A stretch of 64,000 nucleotides of DNA. It comes from Panicum virgatum. Its lineage: Eukaryota; Streptophyta; Magnoliopsida; Poales; Poaceae. Position 1 is the first letter of the stretch. Each line of letters starts with the position of its first letter. Of this stretch, positions 47,378-58,747 are shown one piece after another. Below the pieces are notes generated by a model. That model was given only the letters and a program-made list of their open reading frames with translations, ran no database searches and had not been told where the DNA came from. The stretch spans positions 25,884,938 to 25,948,937 of the forward strand of contig NC_053146.1 in assembly GCF_016808335.1 (NCBI RefSeq), read 5' to 3'. The position numbers were made by a program, and so were the translations under genes.

Positions 47378-48736
47378 TGTTGGAAATATTCGCTAGAGGC
47401 AATCATATTTCCTTGTATTCATGATTAATAAAGTGTTCCTCGAATATTCATGGATGACAACTTGTATTGATTAATGCTTATGTGAAGTATTTGTGAAACT
47501 CTATACTTGTATGAATATTCTAAAGTGTTCCTAGTCAGAGTTCATGTGAGGACACACATGAATATTAGACTAGCACATGTATTAGTTGATTGACTACATT
47601 TCACAAGTCATGGACATGGGGATGTCAAACTAATAATGTGGGCTCATGTGAGACATGAGACTGAACTGACCCAACACGAGATGATGACTTCTCATTACAC
47701 AATATGTACGCTGTGACCTAAGACCTGAGATCGTCGTATGTACTCAAGATGTGAACCAACTTACTTAGTAGCCATCAAATGCTGCACCGTAACTGGGTAG
47801 TTATAAAGGTGGCTTTAGGGTCTGTCAAAAAGCATGATGTGAGACATAGTCGGTCAAGATGGGATTTGCCCCTCTCTACAAGAGAGAGATATCTCTGGGC
47901 CCCTCGAGTGATTCGGATCAGGAAATGCATGGCCATGCTAGGGTTAAGAGTTAACCAAGGATTCTGAATCACGGGATCGAGAAAGAGTGGTCGTCTTCAA
48001 GCTAGACCAAATATCGTGAGGCAAAGGGAACAACATATATAAGATTGTGATGGCTCGACAGATATGATTCGCGCGTGCTTAGGAGTTGACACGTCTTGCT
48101 AGAGACCACTATCAAATATTGACCAGTAGGAGTACTGAGCCATGTCTATTCACGCGTGAGCCCATAGGGTCACACACTTAAGGGCCAGAAGCCTAATGAG
48201 GATGAGATCAAAATTAGACTGGACTTTGATGCACTAATGGGCCTAGAGAGGCCCATAGGGTTGGATTTGCGGTGGGGGCATAGAGCAGCCCACCTGAAGG
48301 GGGCGCCCAAGGTGGGGCCCACTAGGGCCCGTCTAGGGGTGCCCACCAGGGCTATAAAAGGAGGGGAGGAGGGGGGAGGGGTGCCCCAACTAGCAGCCCT
48401 AGCCGCCCCTCCAGGTGGCGCCCTCCTCCCTTTCTCTCTCTACTGCTTCTCCTTCCGCGCATCAAGCCCTAGTTCGTTCTTGCGGATCTAGCAATCCGGA
48501 GAGCGAAGCTTCTTCCCGTACGTGTGGACTTCGTGGAGGTGCTGCGCTTGCTGCACAAGGCCGAGCCGTTTGTGAGGAGGTTCACGCAACTGCACTTCTG
48601 GCTTCCATCTGCACTACACCGACGCGCTACAGAAGTTCCGCAACCGCGCGTCTAGTGGTAATCCCGTGATCTAAAACTGCAGTAATCCTGGTTTATGCGG
48701 TAGAAAAATTTTGTTTTGCTACCCCATATTCCTACA
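47378..48736 (+). mobile_element. Angela-like Ty1/copia solo LTR
   Basis: This 1359-bp LTR starts TGTTGGAAATATTCGC and ends TTCCTACA, with a perfect TCTAT duplication (47373-47377 and 48737-48741). The start, the AACTGGGTAGTTATAAAGGT and ATCTCTGGGCCC words and the TATA box (TATAAAAG at 48353-48360) are those of grass Angela/BARE-type LTRs. No internal sequence remains. The open frame 48237-48491 is in the R/U5 part and is not a gene. Confidence 0.88.
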
Positions 48737-48741
48737 TCTAT

Positions 48742-49004
48742 TGACTAGAAGGCATCTATGATGACTTCGTCAATCTAAAGACTTGCTGACTTAGTCTCTT
48801 AAAGTTACTTATGGGGTAGGGTTGCATGTATATTTATAGAGGTGAATTGAATTGCATGCATGTATTTATAGGGGAGAGTGCGTACACGTGCGTACACGTA
48901 TGTAAGCGTATGCATTGTGTGTTTAGAAAACTTATGACCATTTTGATATATACGTACATGTAGAGCAGTTCACATCTTAAAATAGGGAAAATAAAGAAAG
49001 ATAC
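48742..49004. other. Unassigned sequence
   Basis: It holds repeated GTACACGTGCGTACACGTATGT-like short tandem words near 48880. It may be the tail of another element. Nothing more can be supported. Confidence 0.3.
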
Positions 49005-49795
49005 TATATATTGTGTGTTTATCTAAATATGTGAGGGATCTATTAAAGAAATTTGGCATGGAAGATACCAAATATATCAAGACTCCTATGGCTATACATG
49101 GACATCTTGATCTTGATGAGGAAGGTAAACCGGTAGACCTAAAACTTTATAGATCCATGATTGGTAGTTTGCTCTATCTAACCGTATCTAGGCACGGTAT
49201 CATGTTTTGTGTTTGCATATGTGCAAGATTTCAAGCTACCCCTACATAACGACATTTGACCGTTGAAGCGTTAAAATATTTGAAATTCACTTCATATCCC
49301 TTGGGTGCTCATTTTGAGTTGGTTGTTTATTGAAATTTGGATTATGCCAGTTGCAAAGTTGATGGAAAAGCACTTCTGGTGGTTGTCAATTTCTTGGAAG
49401 GTCACTTGATTTTTGGTCTTCAAAGAAACAAAATTCAAATGCTCTCTCAACCACCAAAGCGGAACATATTTTAGTCAAAAGTTGTTATGCTCAATTGTTA
49501 TGGATGAAGCAAACACTTCTTAATTTTGGTGTGAAATTTGAAAAAAATTCTTTTATTATGTGATAATGAAAGTGCTATAAAAATTGCAACATATTCGGTT
49601 AAACATTAAAGAACCAAGCAAATTTATATTCAACATCATTTTCTTAGGGATCATGTGAACAAGGGTGATATCAAGATTGATGGGATTGGCACCGATGATC
49701 AATTAGCGGATATTTTCACCAAACCCTTGGATGAGAATCAGTTTTGCAAGTTGAGAAATGAGCTAAATATCATTGACTTCTCAAATCCGGCTTGA
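49005..49795 (+). pseudogene. SIRE pol C-terminus (RT end and RNase H), with stops
   Basis: It opens with KYVRDLLKKFGMEDTKYIKT, LYRSMIGSLLYLT and CARFQATPT, the standard end of Ty1/copia RT. A TAA at 49247 and later stops break the RNase H part, where traces remain (DYASCKVD, then DQLADIFTKPLDENQF). The stop is at 49793-49795. It is the only stretch of SIRE pol in the window apart from the 20-codon scrap at 36332. Confidence 0.85.
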
Positions 49796-50703
49796 AATCT
49801 TGTACCTATGTTGTTTGGCTCTTTTATGCATCTTCAAGCATGTCTCACTAGTATTTTAGGTGAATTTTTGAGCTAGTTTTGATTTAACCATAATCTTGCA
49901 TGTTTTATCCTGTTTTCTTAATTCAACATACTTCTGGAAGTTTATTGGTTGCTTCCATAATATTTTTGGAAGTTTTCAAAATCTTCATGAGCAATGATCC
50001 CAGTTTCAATTTCAAACTTGTGAAATATCATCGCAATTCTGGGCAGTCTAGACAGTACAGAGCAGACTATCCACGGGTCCACGGGTAAGAAGCTGACAGC
50101 CCATAGGTAGTTGGAAAATTTACCTAGAAACTACACAGAATGGTGTTCGCCAAAAGTTTTATGAGGTGGACGGTACGCCCACCATGGGCAATGGACGGTC
50201 CACCGTTGAAGATTTAAAATCCACCAGAAACAAATGTGTTCTGTTGATGTTACAAAGTTAACTGGCAGACGGTCTGCCACTCGGTCATATTTTCAGTGGA
50301 CCCAGCCAGCCCAAGCCTTATCCTATCCTCCACATCTTTATTCCCCACCAAACCATCCACAACTCTGCCACATCTCTCTCTTTTTCCTTTGCACATGAAA
50401 AGAACCTCCAAAGGGGGAGGGTGTTTAGCTAGTTCCCGGATGGTCAAAGCGCATCCTCGGACACTCCGCGAGAACCACCATCGTGTCCTCTCAGTATTTC
50501 ATCAATTCTCCATCTCATGTTCTTGGATTCCATCAATGAAGGTGCTTATGGTTTGAGGGTGCGATCTACTTTTGGGCCATGGGTTCATGAAATTGGTTGG
50601 TGGAACTTGTGCTAGTGATGAGGAGATGTTATGGCTAGAGTTTGACTGGTTGATTTGGGGGTGAAACTCAAGTTATTGATGGATCAAATTGTTGTTGTTA
50701 CTA
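49796..50703 (+). other. SIRE internal non-coding region (plus-strand copy)
   Basis: It is colinear with 36331-35502 and then 9809-9640 of the minus-strand SIRE element, which confirms the join reconstructed across the Tekay insertion. Degenerate GGACGGTCCACC-type words near 50165-50280 correspond to the palindrome motifs there. Confidence 0.6.
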
Positions 50704-52130
50704 TGTTGTTCGTTGCGTGCATAGTGACTGAGTGGCCCAGGGCACCACCGCCTTACCCCTTCTGCAGGCAGCTTCGTGGTAGCTTCCTAAGGTCAATTCA
50801 AGGTGCTTGGGCAGCTGCAACTCGGGTGAAGACCCCTCCTTTTCACCCTCTATAAATATGAGAGGGGGGGGTGTAAGAATAGAGACACACCTATAGTTGA
50901 AGCTCAAGCTCAATTCCTCTCTTGTGTAGTTCTTGGCTAGTGGAGCTTATGTGAAGTAGTTGTCGGGTCCCCAGGCATGCTTCGGAGAATAGGTATGGGT
51001 TCGCTACTAGTTCTACTTTGTAATGCTTGGTTGTTTGTAATAGACTTATCTTACAGTTATTTATATTTGCATGATTTATGTCATGCGGTGTCAGATATAG
51101 AGTTCATGATTTGTTTGTTTTGTTTATATGCTTTGCATGGTTAGAGAATTAGTTCAAGTTAACTTTTACATGCTCCAGTATTCGTATGTTTGCCCTAGTA
51201 TGATGTCTGCCCATCCGAAGGGTGGGGGCTCCGGGCGATATACGAGAGTATCACCTTTTAATGTAGGCATGGTGTCTAGGTTAAATAAGTGTTGCTAGAT
51301 GTCGCCCTTTCTCATGGTTTGTAGAGGTAGCCTGCAGGTGGTGACAGCCCTATTTGGTGCCATTGTAATCCTCCACATTCGGTTAGGGGGGTGGGTAGGA
51401 AGTTATAAAATGCTGTGATCGCTAGACAGTCATATCTGTCTGCCATTAGCATAGTTCTCCCTTGTATTAGAAATAACTAGAGAGAGCCTAACCATGTGCA
51501 AAGTATAAAGTGCTAGTAAAACTGTATAATTTCTGCAAGTACATTAGATACCTGATTGACTAACTTCTACCTAGCTCCATGCCTCTTTTTACCTTTACCA
51601 GAGCTGACTTCACTTGTTTGTCACACTACCTGTCAACCAATATTTATTTTACCCTATTTATGCAATTGAATATTCCATTACAATTATTTCATTCTGCCTA
51701 CCTACACAATTTAGTCGCCGCCTTCCCTACGAAAATATAAATGACACCCCGAAATACTCTCTAGGAAAAATTTTGCACCGATAATTTCGTCCGCTTGCAG
51801 AATGATTCATGGTTCATGATAGCTTCGTTTCTTGTAATTGCTCTAAGAGATGTCAAGACATCTCTCGTGCTGTTACCAGGATCATACTAGAATTTTTTGG
51901 CGCCGTCGCCAGGAGCTAAGAGACGTTACGAAATACCAGCTAGCGTTTTTTGGCGCCGTCACCAGGAACTAAGAGACGTTATGAAATACCCGCTAGCATT
52001 TTTTTTTGGCACCGTCGCTAGGAACTAACACATCTAGTGGTGATGGTAAGAAATGTCAACAATGGTCCACAAGCTACTGATTGCTACAGAACAACATGCA
52101 CTTGTGGTTGATGGATTTTGTATAAGGTTA
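50704..52130 (+). mobile_element. Gypsy LTR fragment with primer-site region (Tat-like)
   Basis: It splits SIRE sequence that is continuous elsewhere. The likely LTR is about 50704-51884, with TATAAATA at 50852-50859. Its 3' part resembles the 397-5281 element LTR (GTGGTGACAGCCCT and ATCCTCCACATTCGG words). The tRNA-Asp-like primer site follows. About 100 bp of internal DNA remain and there is no second LTR. The ends are approximate and I found no convincing target duplication. Confidence 0.55.
51898..52023 (+). repeat. Three tandem primer-binding-site copies
   Basis: TGGCGCCGTCGCCAGGA (51898-51914), TGGCGCCGTCACCAGGA (51951-51967) and TGGCACCGTCGCTAGGA (52007-52023) each follow a run of T and precede a CTAA word. 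The periods are 53 and 56 bp. The first two units also share the GACGTTA-GAAATACC stretch. Confidence 0.8.
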
Positions 52131-52545
52131 ATAGTTCTCATGATTGATTCTTGGTCTCAGGAGTGGTAGAAAGTTCTTTAAAACCGTAACTTCTAAAATC
52201 ATAAGAGGTGGTTCATCAAAGAGAGAAAGGGGCAATGATAATGATCCCAATGATGATGATTACAGTCCTAATCCTAGTGAGTTGGTAGCTGAATCCTCTA
52301 TTGGTGGTGTGGGAGATGACTCTGCTATGGAAGTGGATGATGGCAGTGATGAGGATGAAATATTGAATATCAATGCTAATTTTCTTCGTAGAAATTTGAT
52401 AGCTAAAGCATATTCAAATGCAAGATTAGTAAATCATTATGAATGCGTCGGTTACACAAATATTCTCTTCTTCCATACTCAAGTACAAACAAGATGCATT
52501 TTTGGTCATATGGTTAAAAAAAGTGTCTTCAAGCATGCATCATTG
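52130..52545 (+). pseudogene. N-terminal half of the SIRE env-position ORF, fused to LTR
   Basis: An open frame from about 52144 (no ATG at this point) encodes a basic start, then the acidic SKRERGNDNDPNDDDYSPNP and PSELVAESSIGGVGDD stretch, then AKAYSNARLVNH and GHMVKKSVFKHAS. It matches the minus-strand ORF at 9412-9060 in the same order, in both the acidic part and the core. Near 52545 it passes without a stop into LTR sequence and continues to 52782, so the last 80 codons are a chimera caused by deletion. Confidence 0.7.
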
Positions 52546-52921
52546 AGTTGTTACTCTTGGGAGTTGCCACTCCCTAGACGGCTTGAAGAAGGTAAAATAG
52601 TTGAGCCCTCTCAAGAAGGTTGTGGAGGAGCACCCCATTTTGGTTGTGAGAGGTCCTTATGCTCACTTCGCCGGAGTAGTGAAGAACAACTCTTTTGTGG
52701 AATCAAGGTGTGGAAAGGTTCATTGATTCATGCCTACTCAAGATCAAGAGAAGTCTTGATAGAGGAGCAGTTGAAGCTTTGATCACCTCAATGTGGATTA
52801 GGGTGACCAGCAAGTCATTGATACAATGGGAAAAATTTGTGCCTTATGCTCGTTTATCTCTTTGCTCATTTTCTTTATGTAATTTACTTTGAGCACTTTA
52901 TTTTCCTAGAGATTGAATTGC
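52546..52921 (+). repeat. SIRE 3' LTR part 1 (plus-strand copy)
   Basis: GTTACTCTTGGGAGTTGCC and the following CTAGACGGCTTG match the minus strand of the SIRE LTR near 5530-5570 and 39570-39610. It stops at the solo LTR insertion. Confidence 0.65.
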
Positions 52922-53315
52922 TGAGAGGACCGTAATGTCGCCTAGAGGCGGGGGGTGAATAGGCGCACCTATAGATTTTCACTCAAATGTAGCGGATTAA
53001 ACACACTGTCTGCCAAACCCAGAACTTCCGGGTTTGCAAATCCGGAACTTGAGCAGGACATCAGGTGAACTCGGAACTTCCGGGTTTACCAAAACCAGAA
53101 CTTCTGGATTCACACAGAGAAGAGTGAACGCAATAAAAGTAGTGCTAATAAATGAACACAAGTTCAAACCCCAGTTGTAGAGTCTACTCAGTGAAGTTCC
53201 TTGAGCAGGTTCACACAGATCCAGCACACACAAAACAACAATCTCTCCAAGACACAAGTGTCTAATGGAGAGCTCCTCAAATCTACAAAACAAATATAAA
53301 TGCAATGAACACAAG

Positions 53316-54386
53316 TGTCGGTACCCCAGGATTGGGGTACCCCCTCTTGCTGTGTCGAGGCAAAGGACTCGTAGTTATCCTTAACTACGCCCTGACGGCC
53401 GAGCAGCCGGACCCCTGTGGTCCGGGTCCGGAGCCCTACTCTCCCGGCAAATGGCCCGGACCCGCTCTCCGCTTGGGGAAGGTCCGGTGACGCCACGTAT
53501 CCCGGAGGAGGTAGCCCTCAGCCAAAACAGCTGGGGGCCCCGGACCTCCCAGGGAGTACTGGACCCTCGCCAGGTCACGGACCCCCATATACTATCCGAC
53601 ACCCCGCCTGGGCTGGTCCGGAGCCGCCACGTGTCCGCAGGTGCGGGCACGCGCGCGGAGCCGCGAGGCTTCCACTGGAAGACTCGCCTACCTACCGCAT
53701 TCAATACGGTAGGCGGAAGTGCGCTCTGCCACAGCAGAGCCCGAGGCGGCTTTTGCCAGGTTGCACTGTTGGTCGCGTGTTACCAAGGCGCACAGTACAA
53801 TCGCTGGTGCCGCCCATGCCACGTATGTCAGTCTACTATGCCAGTTGGGCACGACGGCTCGGCTTCGCCCATTATGACGCCTACATGGTAGCCTCGATAG
53901 ACTACACCGCATGCTACATTGCCCCAACGGGCGCCTCGCTGATGGGACAAATAAGGACTTCTTTCGGTCAAGAGAGTCTACAGGGTGATGAAGCGTATCC
54001 AAGAAGAGATTCTCAACCATTGTAGCTCCATTGAAGCCTTCTGCGCAGTATACTATACATCCACGTTAGACCCACCTGTCGGGGTCTGAACGCCTGTGTA
54101 CGCGTCCCCTTGGTCTATAAAAGGGAGACACTCGCTAGAGGAAGACACATTCAAGGCTGGGCTGGGCAGAGGATAGACTCATTCATACTAAGAGCAATAC
54201 ATCTCACAGTGGACGTAGGGTATTACGCTCCGGCGGCCCGAACCACTCTAAACCCGAGTGTTCTTGCGTTCTTGCCCCTAAGACAGATCGGCCTAATCGC
54301 TTAGCGCTCTCCCGAGTACTCCCCCTCGGGGAATAGGCGGGTGCGTTCCGCCACCCGGCAGTGGGTACCCCTAAAAGCCCATGACA
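53316..54386 (+). repeat. 5' LTR of the truncated gypsy element
   Basis: This 1071-bp GC-rich LTR has frequent CCGGACC and GGTCCGG words in its first 350 bp. It ends GGTACCCCTAAAAGCCCATGACA-like and the same end, with few changes, closes the element at 55552. Confidence 0.8.
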
Positions 54387-54388
54387 TT

Positions 54389-54406
54389 TGGCGCCGTCCG
54401 TGGGGA
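54389..54406 (+). promoter_or_regulatory. Primer binding site of the truncated gypsy element
   Basis: TGGCGCCGTCCGTGGGGA lies two bases after the LTR. It starts with the TGG complementary to a tRNA CCA end. I do not assign the tRNA. Confidence 0.6.
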
Positions 54407-55428
54407 GGGTGCAGGCGTTGGCAATATCTCCAGGCTTTTGAGGCTGAGCACATCCTCTGCAACGTATTCGACGAGAAGATGAAGAGGGGCATGGCGTCAC
54501 CAACGCCGCATGCCACGGCGCCGAGATGACGATGCCCACGGTGCGGCGGCGCACGGCAGCGGCGCCTGCTGTGCGTCGCCACTGCGACACCTCAGAGCCG
54601 GCGCGGCGGCGCGCAGCAAAGACACCTGCTGTGCGTCACCCTACAACACCTCTGCGTTGGCTCATGGTTTTCTCTCAAGCAACCACCAGGACTCCCCTAC
54701 GACGGCATGGCGTCGGCTCAAGGCTTTCTCTCAATGTGAAGCCTGGAGCCGACCGCTGTGGCCCGGGGGAAGTCTACCATCGTCTCCTCCCTCGCCAGGA
54801 CCGAGTCTCTCTCGGTGCTGCTGCAGACAGGATCCCGCCACCAGGCGCGGGGGCCTAATGCCAGCACCAAGGTCGAGCCGGCGAATGACTGCCCTTCTCC
54901 ACGCTCCGTGCTCATCCAATTGAGCACCCAGCTCATGATGAGCGATCATCGGGCTGGCTTCCGGCGGTAGACAGCGGCGGCTGGGCCACTCCCATTCATA
55001 GCCAAAGAATTCGTCTCCATGCTACCTAGGCATATGACATTTCTTAGGCAGGGAAGGGCCCCCCGAGCTCCCGAGGTGATGCTGGATGATGCAATTCAGG
55101 CACGTCCAGGATGCCTTCGCCTCCGACGACTGTGGAGAACTCAAAGGTGGCAATTCCACTCCGGCTGGAATGTGCATGCCTTACAGAAGGCGGCCGTAGG
55201 TTACCTCTAGATAGGACTAAGAGAGTACATCCTTGTAATAACATGGTGCCTACGTGTGGTCTGGAGCGGTAAAGGTCCACCCTTGTAAACCCGATCTCTG
55301 ACTTCATCGCACAAACAGACAACGCCAGCAAGTGGTCCAGAGCGATAGAGGTCCGGCCTCGTAATCCCGACCTCTGATGTACACCACGATAACCACGATA
55401 AAGGAGAATTGCCTTCTCAGTCTTATCT
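54407..55428 (+). other. Interior of the truncated gypsy element
   Basis: GC-rich, with overlapping open frames but no motif I recognise. A tandem pair of about 47 bp (GTGGTC-GAGCG-GGTCC type) lies at about 55256 and 55332. Confidence 0.5.
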
Positions 55429-55552
55429 CTTGCGTTCTTGCCCCTAAGCCATATCGGCCTAATCGCTTAGCGCTCTCCCGAGTACTCCCCCTCGGGGATT
55501 AGGCGGGTGCGTTCCACCACCTGGCAGTGGGTACCCCTAAAAGCCCACGACA
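55429..55552 (+). repeat. Remnant of the 3' LTR of the gypsy element
   Basis: It matches 54263-54386, starting with CTTGCGTTCTTGCCCC. The first 947 bp of the LTR are absent. Confidence 0.8.
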
Positions 55553-57359
55553 ACAAGGATTTGTTTTACCGAAGTTCAGATTCACCCCGTGCACCCACGT
55601 GTAAATCCTAGTCTCCATTGAGGAAGCTTATGGCAACCACAAGGTCAAGCTATTTCCTCCTTCCACTATATGACCATGTGCCCTTGTGGCACAAGATCGT
55701 TGCTGTAACAAACTTGCCGCTGCTCACCACAATCTTTGGGAGCTAGCCGGCAACGCCTAACGGTCTAGGAGGCTTCACCTCCAAGAGTAACAAATGTGAA
55801 TCATACAAATCTCAGCTAAGCTCAAGTGCTCAAGGTTTGTTGTGCTCTTTAGTGCTCTCAAGCATTCACTATCTCAACCCAACTCAAGGATATACTCTAA
55901 TCACACAATCTCACAAAAGGAGGTTGGGGAGAGCTCAACAATGGCTACCAAACTTCTTGGGATGACCAACAATGAATGTACAGAGCCTAAAACAGCAGCC
56001 CACCAAGGAGGGGGCTAAGGGGTATAAATAACTGGTCCCAAAGAAACTAGCCATTATGAGCCAGTTAGAATTCGGAACTTCCAGATCCCACAACCCGGAA
56101 CCTCTGGATTTTCAAACCAACTAGCCGTTAGTGCCACGTGTGCCAAATCTGAAACTTCTGATTGGCCCTGGCAGCAATGTCAAATGTGCACGTGAGGCTT
56201 TTTGTGTCACTCTCAACTCACTTAGGTTACTTGAGCACTGAGACTAAACCAATGACTATTGTGATGCATCCCTCCTGATAGTACAACACTCCTATACTCA
56301 AGATCAAGAAAAATTACATTTCAACCACTTGAGCTTCTCTTTTGTACTTTATGCCGTGCTATGATCAATCTTAAACTGAGGATTGCAACCACATTAGCTT
56401 CTTTACTTTGAGCACATCTTCCTTGAGCTAGTGTCATTGAACCTTTATCCTTGAATGAAATCAACTTCTGGTTCAAGTCACTTTCTTTTCGATAAGATTC
56501 TAGAAAGATTGATACTTACTAACATGAAAACCATACATGATCAAGATTCTTCAAGTTGAAACCAAAGAACGTTTCGTCACCCTAGCATTGGTTCCTCGGC
56601 ACAACCACAATTGTCCTTCTCCAAGCTTAGTTTCTAGAAACCCATTCCCGAATTCCAATTCTTCATTCTTACATCACATATAGCTTTTATATACGCTTGT
56701 ATCACATTCAACTCAACAATGAAATTCACTTTGATTCACAAGCTATTTTTCTTCTCTAGTAGATGACGCTTTTCAATGCGAAATTCTCCTTGTCCCTCAG
56801 AATTCTTGGACTTGATCGTTATTGGTTTCTTTGCTCACGCCAAACCTTTGCTTACGTAGTCTCTAGAAACTTGCCTTTCGATCCCATCCATTTATTCACA
56901 AGAGCCCTCTTGAACTCATATTGATTTTGGCCATTATAATGAAAAACATTTCTTCCATGCTTGCTTGATCATCAAATATCACATGCATTTCTATGGAAAG
57001 CTTTCTAAAATATGAGACTATGCATAAGCATACAACTTGTCTCATTCACAATGCCTTTGCTTGTCATTTTGAATATCACATACTTCAACAAGCTTCATTT
57101 GGATATTGAAGTAAATTCTTCATCATTAACACATATCCCAATTCACATGATAACTGTTGCTTGTTATTATTTTTATACGGGATCATGTCGTGGCATTCAT
57201 CTTGTCATATGAGCCTTGTCTTGAACATTAATACATTTCATCACATATATTACAAATATGATAATCATTTCCTGCTCATATACTCAACAAGATGGTTAGT
57301 CCTTTAATCGTGGTGTCAATCAATCCACCAAACCCACTAGGGGCCTAGATGCACTCTCA

Positions 57360-57517
57360 ATTGCTTATTTATCATCACCCTAGGTTGCAAACCCTTACTA
57401 GTGATAGATTTTAGTATATCTATAGGAGTTCATTGGTGTTACTAAATTTGCTAAGTGTTTATGATTTTAGTTAAAACCATCTATTCACCCTCTCTAATTA
57501 GTACCCTAGATCCTACA
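57360..57517 (+). repeat. SIRE 3' LTR part 2 (plus-strand copy)
   Basis: It starts with the second ATTGC and ends GATCCTACA after CTATTCACCCTCTC, parallel to the LTR end of the minus-strand SIRE element. The end point is approximate. Confidence 0.5.
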
Positions 57518-58744
57518 TGGCTAGAGGACATGTGACGTGAGGCAATATCAGAGAACCAGGGGCGCCCATGAGTGGTTGGGGGAGGGAACGGAAGGCAGCC
57601 ACCTAGTTACGGCTGGGGGAGGGAGAAATGAACTATAGAGGAGTGTGGCCAACAGGTTATATTGCTAGGGTTTGTACTTGTGGAATTATAACGGGTTTGG
57701 GGTGAAAGCTTTTCTTGGCTACATATTGGTTTTATGTGTTAGCCGACGTTAAAGGCCCAAATGACCGGACTTCATCATTTTTAATCAGATCTTGAGACTG
57801 AATTTATAGCCAAAGTTTTTGTTTCAGCTCTGATCATTTTATTTCAGTTTTTCAATCTCGGTTAATTATCCAACGCCTACCTATCAACTCGAACTCAAGA
57901 TGGCAACGGGGCGGGTTGGGTTGGGGGAGCAATCCCCGTCCCTGACACGATCCCCGAATCACCTTCCCCTTCCTGGCCTTGAAAGCACAAACGGGGCAAA
58001 ATCGTTCCCCGGTCCCGTTCCCCACATCCCGATGGGCCCCAGAGGGGAGGGGTGGTGGGAAGCCAGCGTCGTCTTGGATGGTGGGAGTGAGCCAGCGAGG
58101 TAAGACACTGGGCAGCCGAGCCTGCAGATATAGTGGCGGCGGTGGATGGGGAGGTCGGGGAAGATGCCACGACGGGGTCCTGGGCACGCACGGAGCTCCA
58201 AACGGCGGCAAACGACACTGCTACCGGTAGCTAAGATGAGCTCAGCCCCCAAGCAAGCGAGCGGCAGCGATGCGCTGAGAGACCGAGAAAGGGTAGATGG
58301 GAAGGACAGGAGATAGCCTAGGTGATCGAACTCTAGAGCGACGCTGGCGGAGTCGAAGCAGCAGCCAGCGAGGGTGGCTCGCCGCCGGCGAGCGCCCGAG
58401 CGGGCACCGGGCAGGTGCGGCAATGGCGGTAGATGGGGATGGGGAATTGAGCTTAATTGATTGGGTGTCTTGAGCTGTTTGTTTTTATTTTTCAAGTCCT
58501 ATAGGTCCCTGCGGGGTAAATTTTAGCCTCAAACTCGCCCCCCTCCAATTCCGAGCCCCGCCCCGGCCTCCCCATGAGGAAAAAAACTTCCCCATCCCAT
58601 CCTGAACTCGAACCCTCCAGCTCACACCCACCTCCTCTGACTGTGGGCTAAGCCTGTGGGCCTCCTTGTAAGCCCGAGGATGACCATTTTTACACAGGCA
58701 ACACCTTCTCCCACGGCTGATCCGCAGTGGCAGCTCATCGCCGG
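57518..58744. other. Intergenic sequence without recognised feature
   Basis: AT-rich to 57890, then GC-rich (57890-58450) with long open frames on both strands. The amino acid content of these frames (Arg, Pro, Ala) and their overlap argue against genes. The GGCAACGGGGCGGG and GCGGGG words may belong to an unrecognised transposon. Confidence 0.35.
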
Positions 58745-58747
58745 TAA

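Larger units (their letters stand above)
53316..55552 (+). mobile_element. Gypsy-type element with a truncated 3' LTR
   Basis: The 5' LTR is 53316-54386 (TGTCGGTACC to CCCATGACA), with TATAAAAG at 54116-54123. The primer-site-like TGGCGCCGTCCGTGGGGA follows at 54389. The 1.0 kb interior has no recognisable gag or pol. Only the last 124 bp of the 3' LTR remain (55429-55552, ending CCCACGACA). The ACAAG duplication is perfect (53311-53315 and 55553-55557), so the deletion is internal and came after or during insertion. Confidence 0.82.
52922..57359 (-). mobile_element. SIRE-type solo LTR (third family), minus strand, interrupted
   Basis: It has TGAGAG...CTCTCA inverted ends and a perfect ATTGC duplication (52917-52921 and 57360-57364). 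Without the insert at 53316-55552 it is about 2.2 kb. The minus-strand start TGAGAGTGCATCTAGGCCCC is familiar from grass copia LTRs. Repeats of the type CGGAACTTCCGGG occur at 53010-53110 and 56072-56165; the latter begin about 50 bp upstream of a minus-strand TATTTATA at 56023-56030. No gene is seen. Confidence 0.82.
49005..57517 (+). mobile_element. 5'-truncated SIRE-type element, plus strand, with nested insertions
   Basis: In order: the pol C-terminus (49005-49795), non-coding internal DNA colinear with the minus-strand SIRE copy (49796-50703), a gypsy LTR fragment (50704-52130), the N-terminal half of the env-position ORF (52130-52545), 3' LTR sequence (52546-52921) and, after the solo LTR at 52922-57359, the LTR end (57360-57517) with CTATTCACCCTCTC and TCCTACA. 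The 5' part of the element and the part between env ORF and mid-LTR are deleted. Confidence 0.75.

Noticed and set aside
1637..52023. tRNA-like stretches at primer sites as tRNA genes
   Set aside because: Only 12-18 bases complementary to tRNA 3' ends are present, directly next to LTRs. No cloverleaf is possible.
50704..52130. A complete gypsy element with target duplication
   Set aside because: TACTA before 50704 has no matching copy at the right edge and no second LTR is seen, so it is listed as a fragment.
52144..52782. A 212-codon gene of unknown function
   Set aside because: Its first part is the SIRE env-position ORF, the last 80 codons are read-through into LTR sequence, and there is no ATG at the frame start.
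392..55557. Shared ACAAG target duplication of two elements as evidence of site-specific insertion
   Set aside because: Two cases of a 5-bp match in AT-rich LTR DNA are compatible with chance, and the sites are not at the same LTR position.
57852..58495. Minus-strand frames of 107-178 codons
   Set aside because: Pro/Ser/Arg-rich, mutually overlapping and without recognisable motifs.
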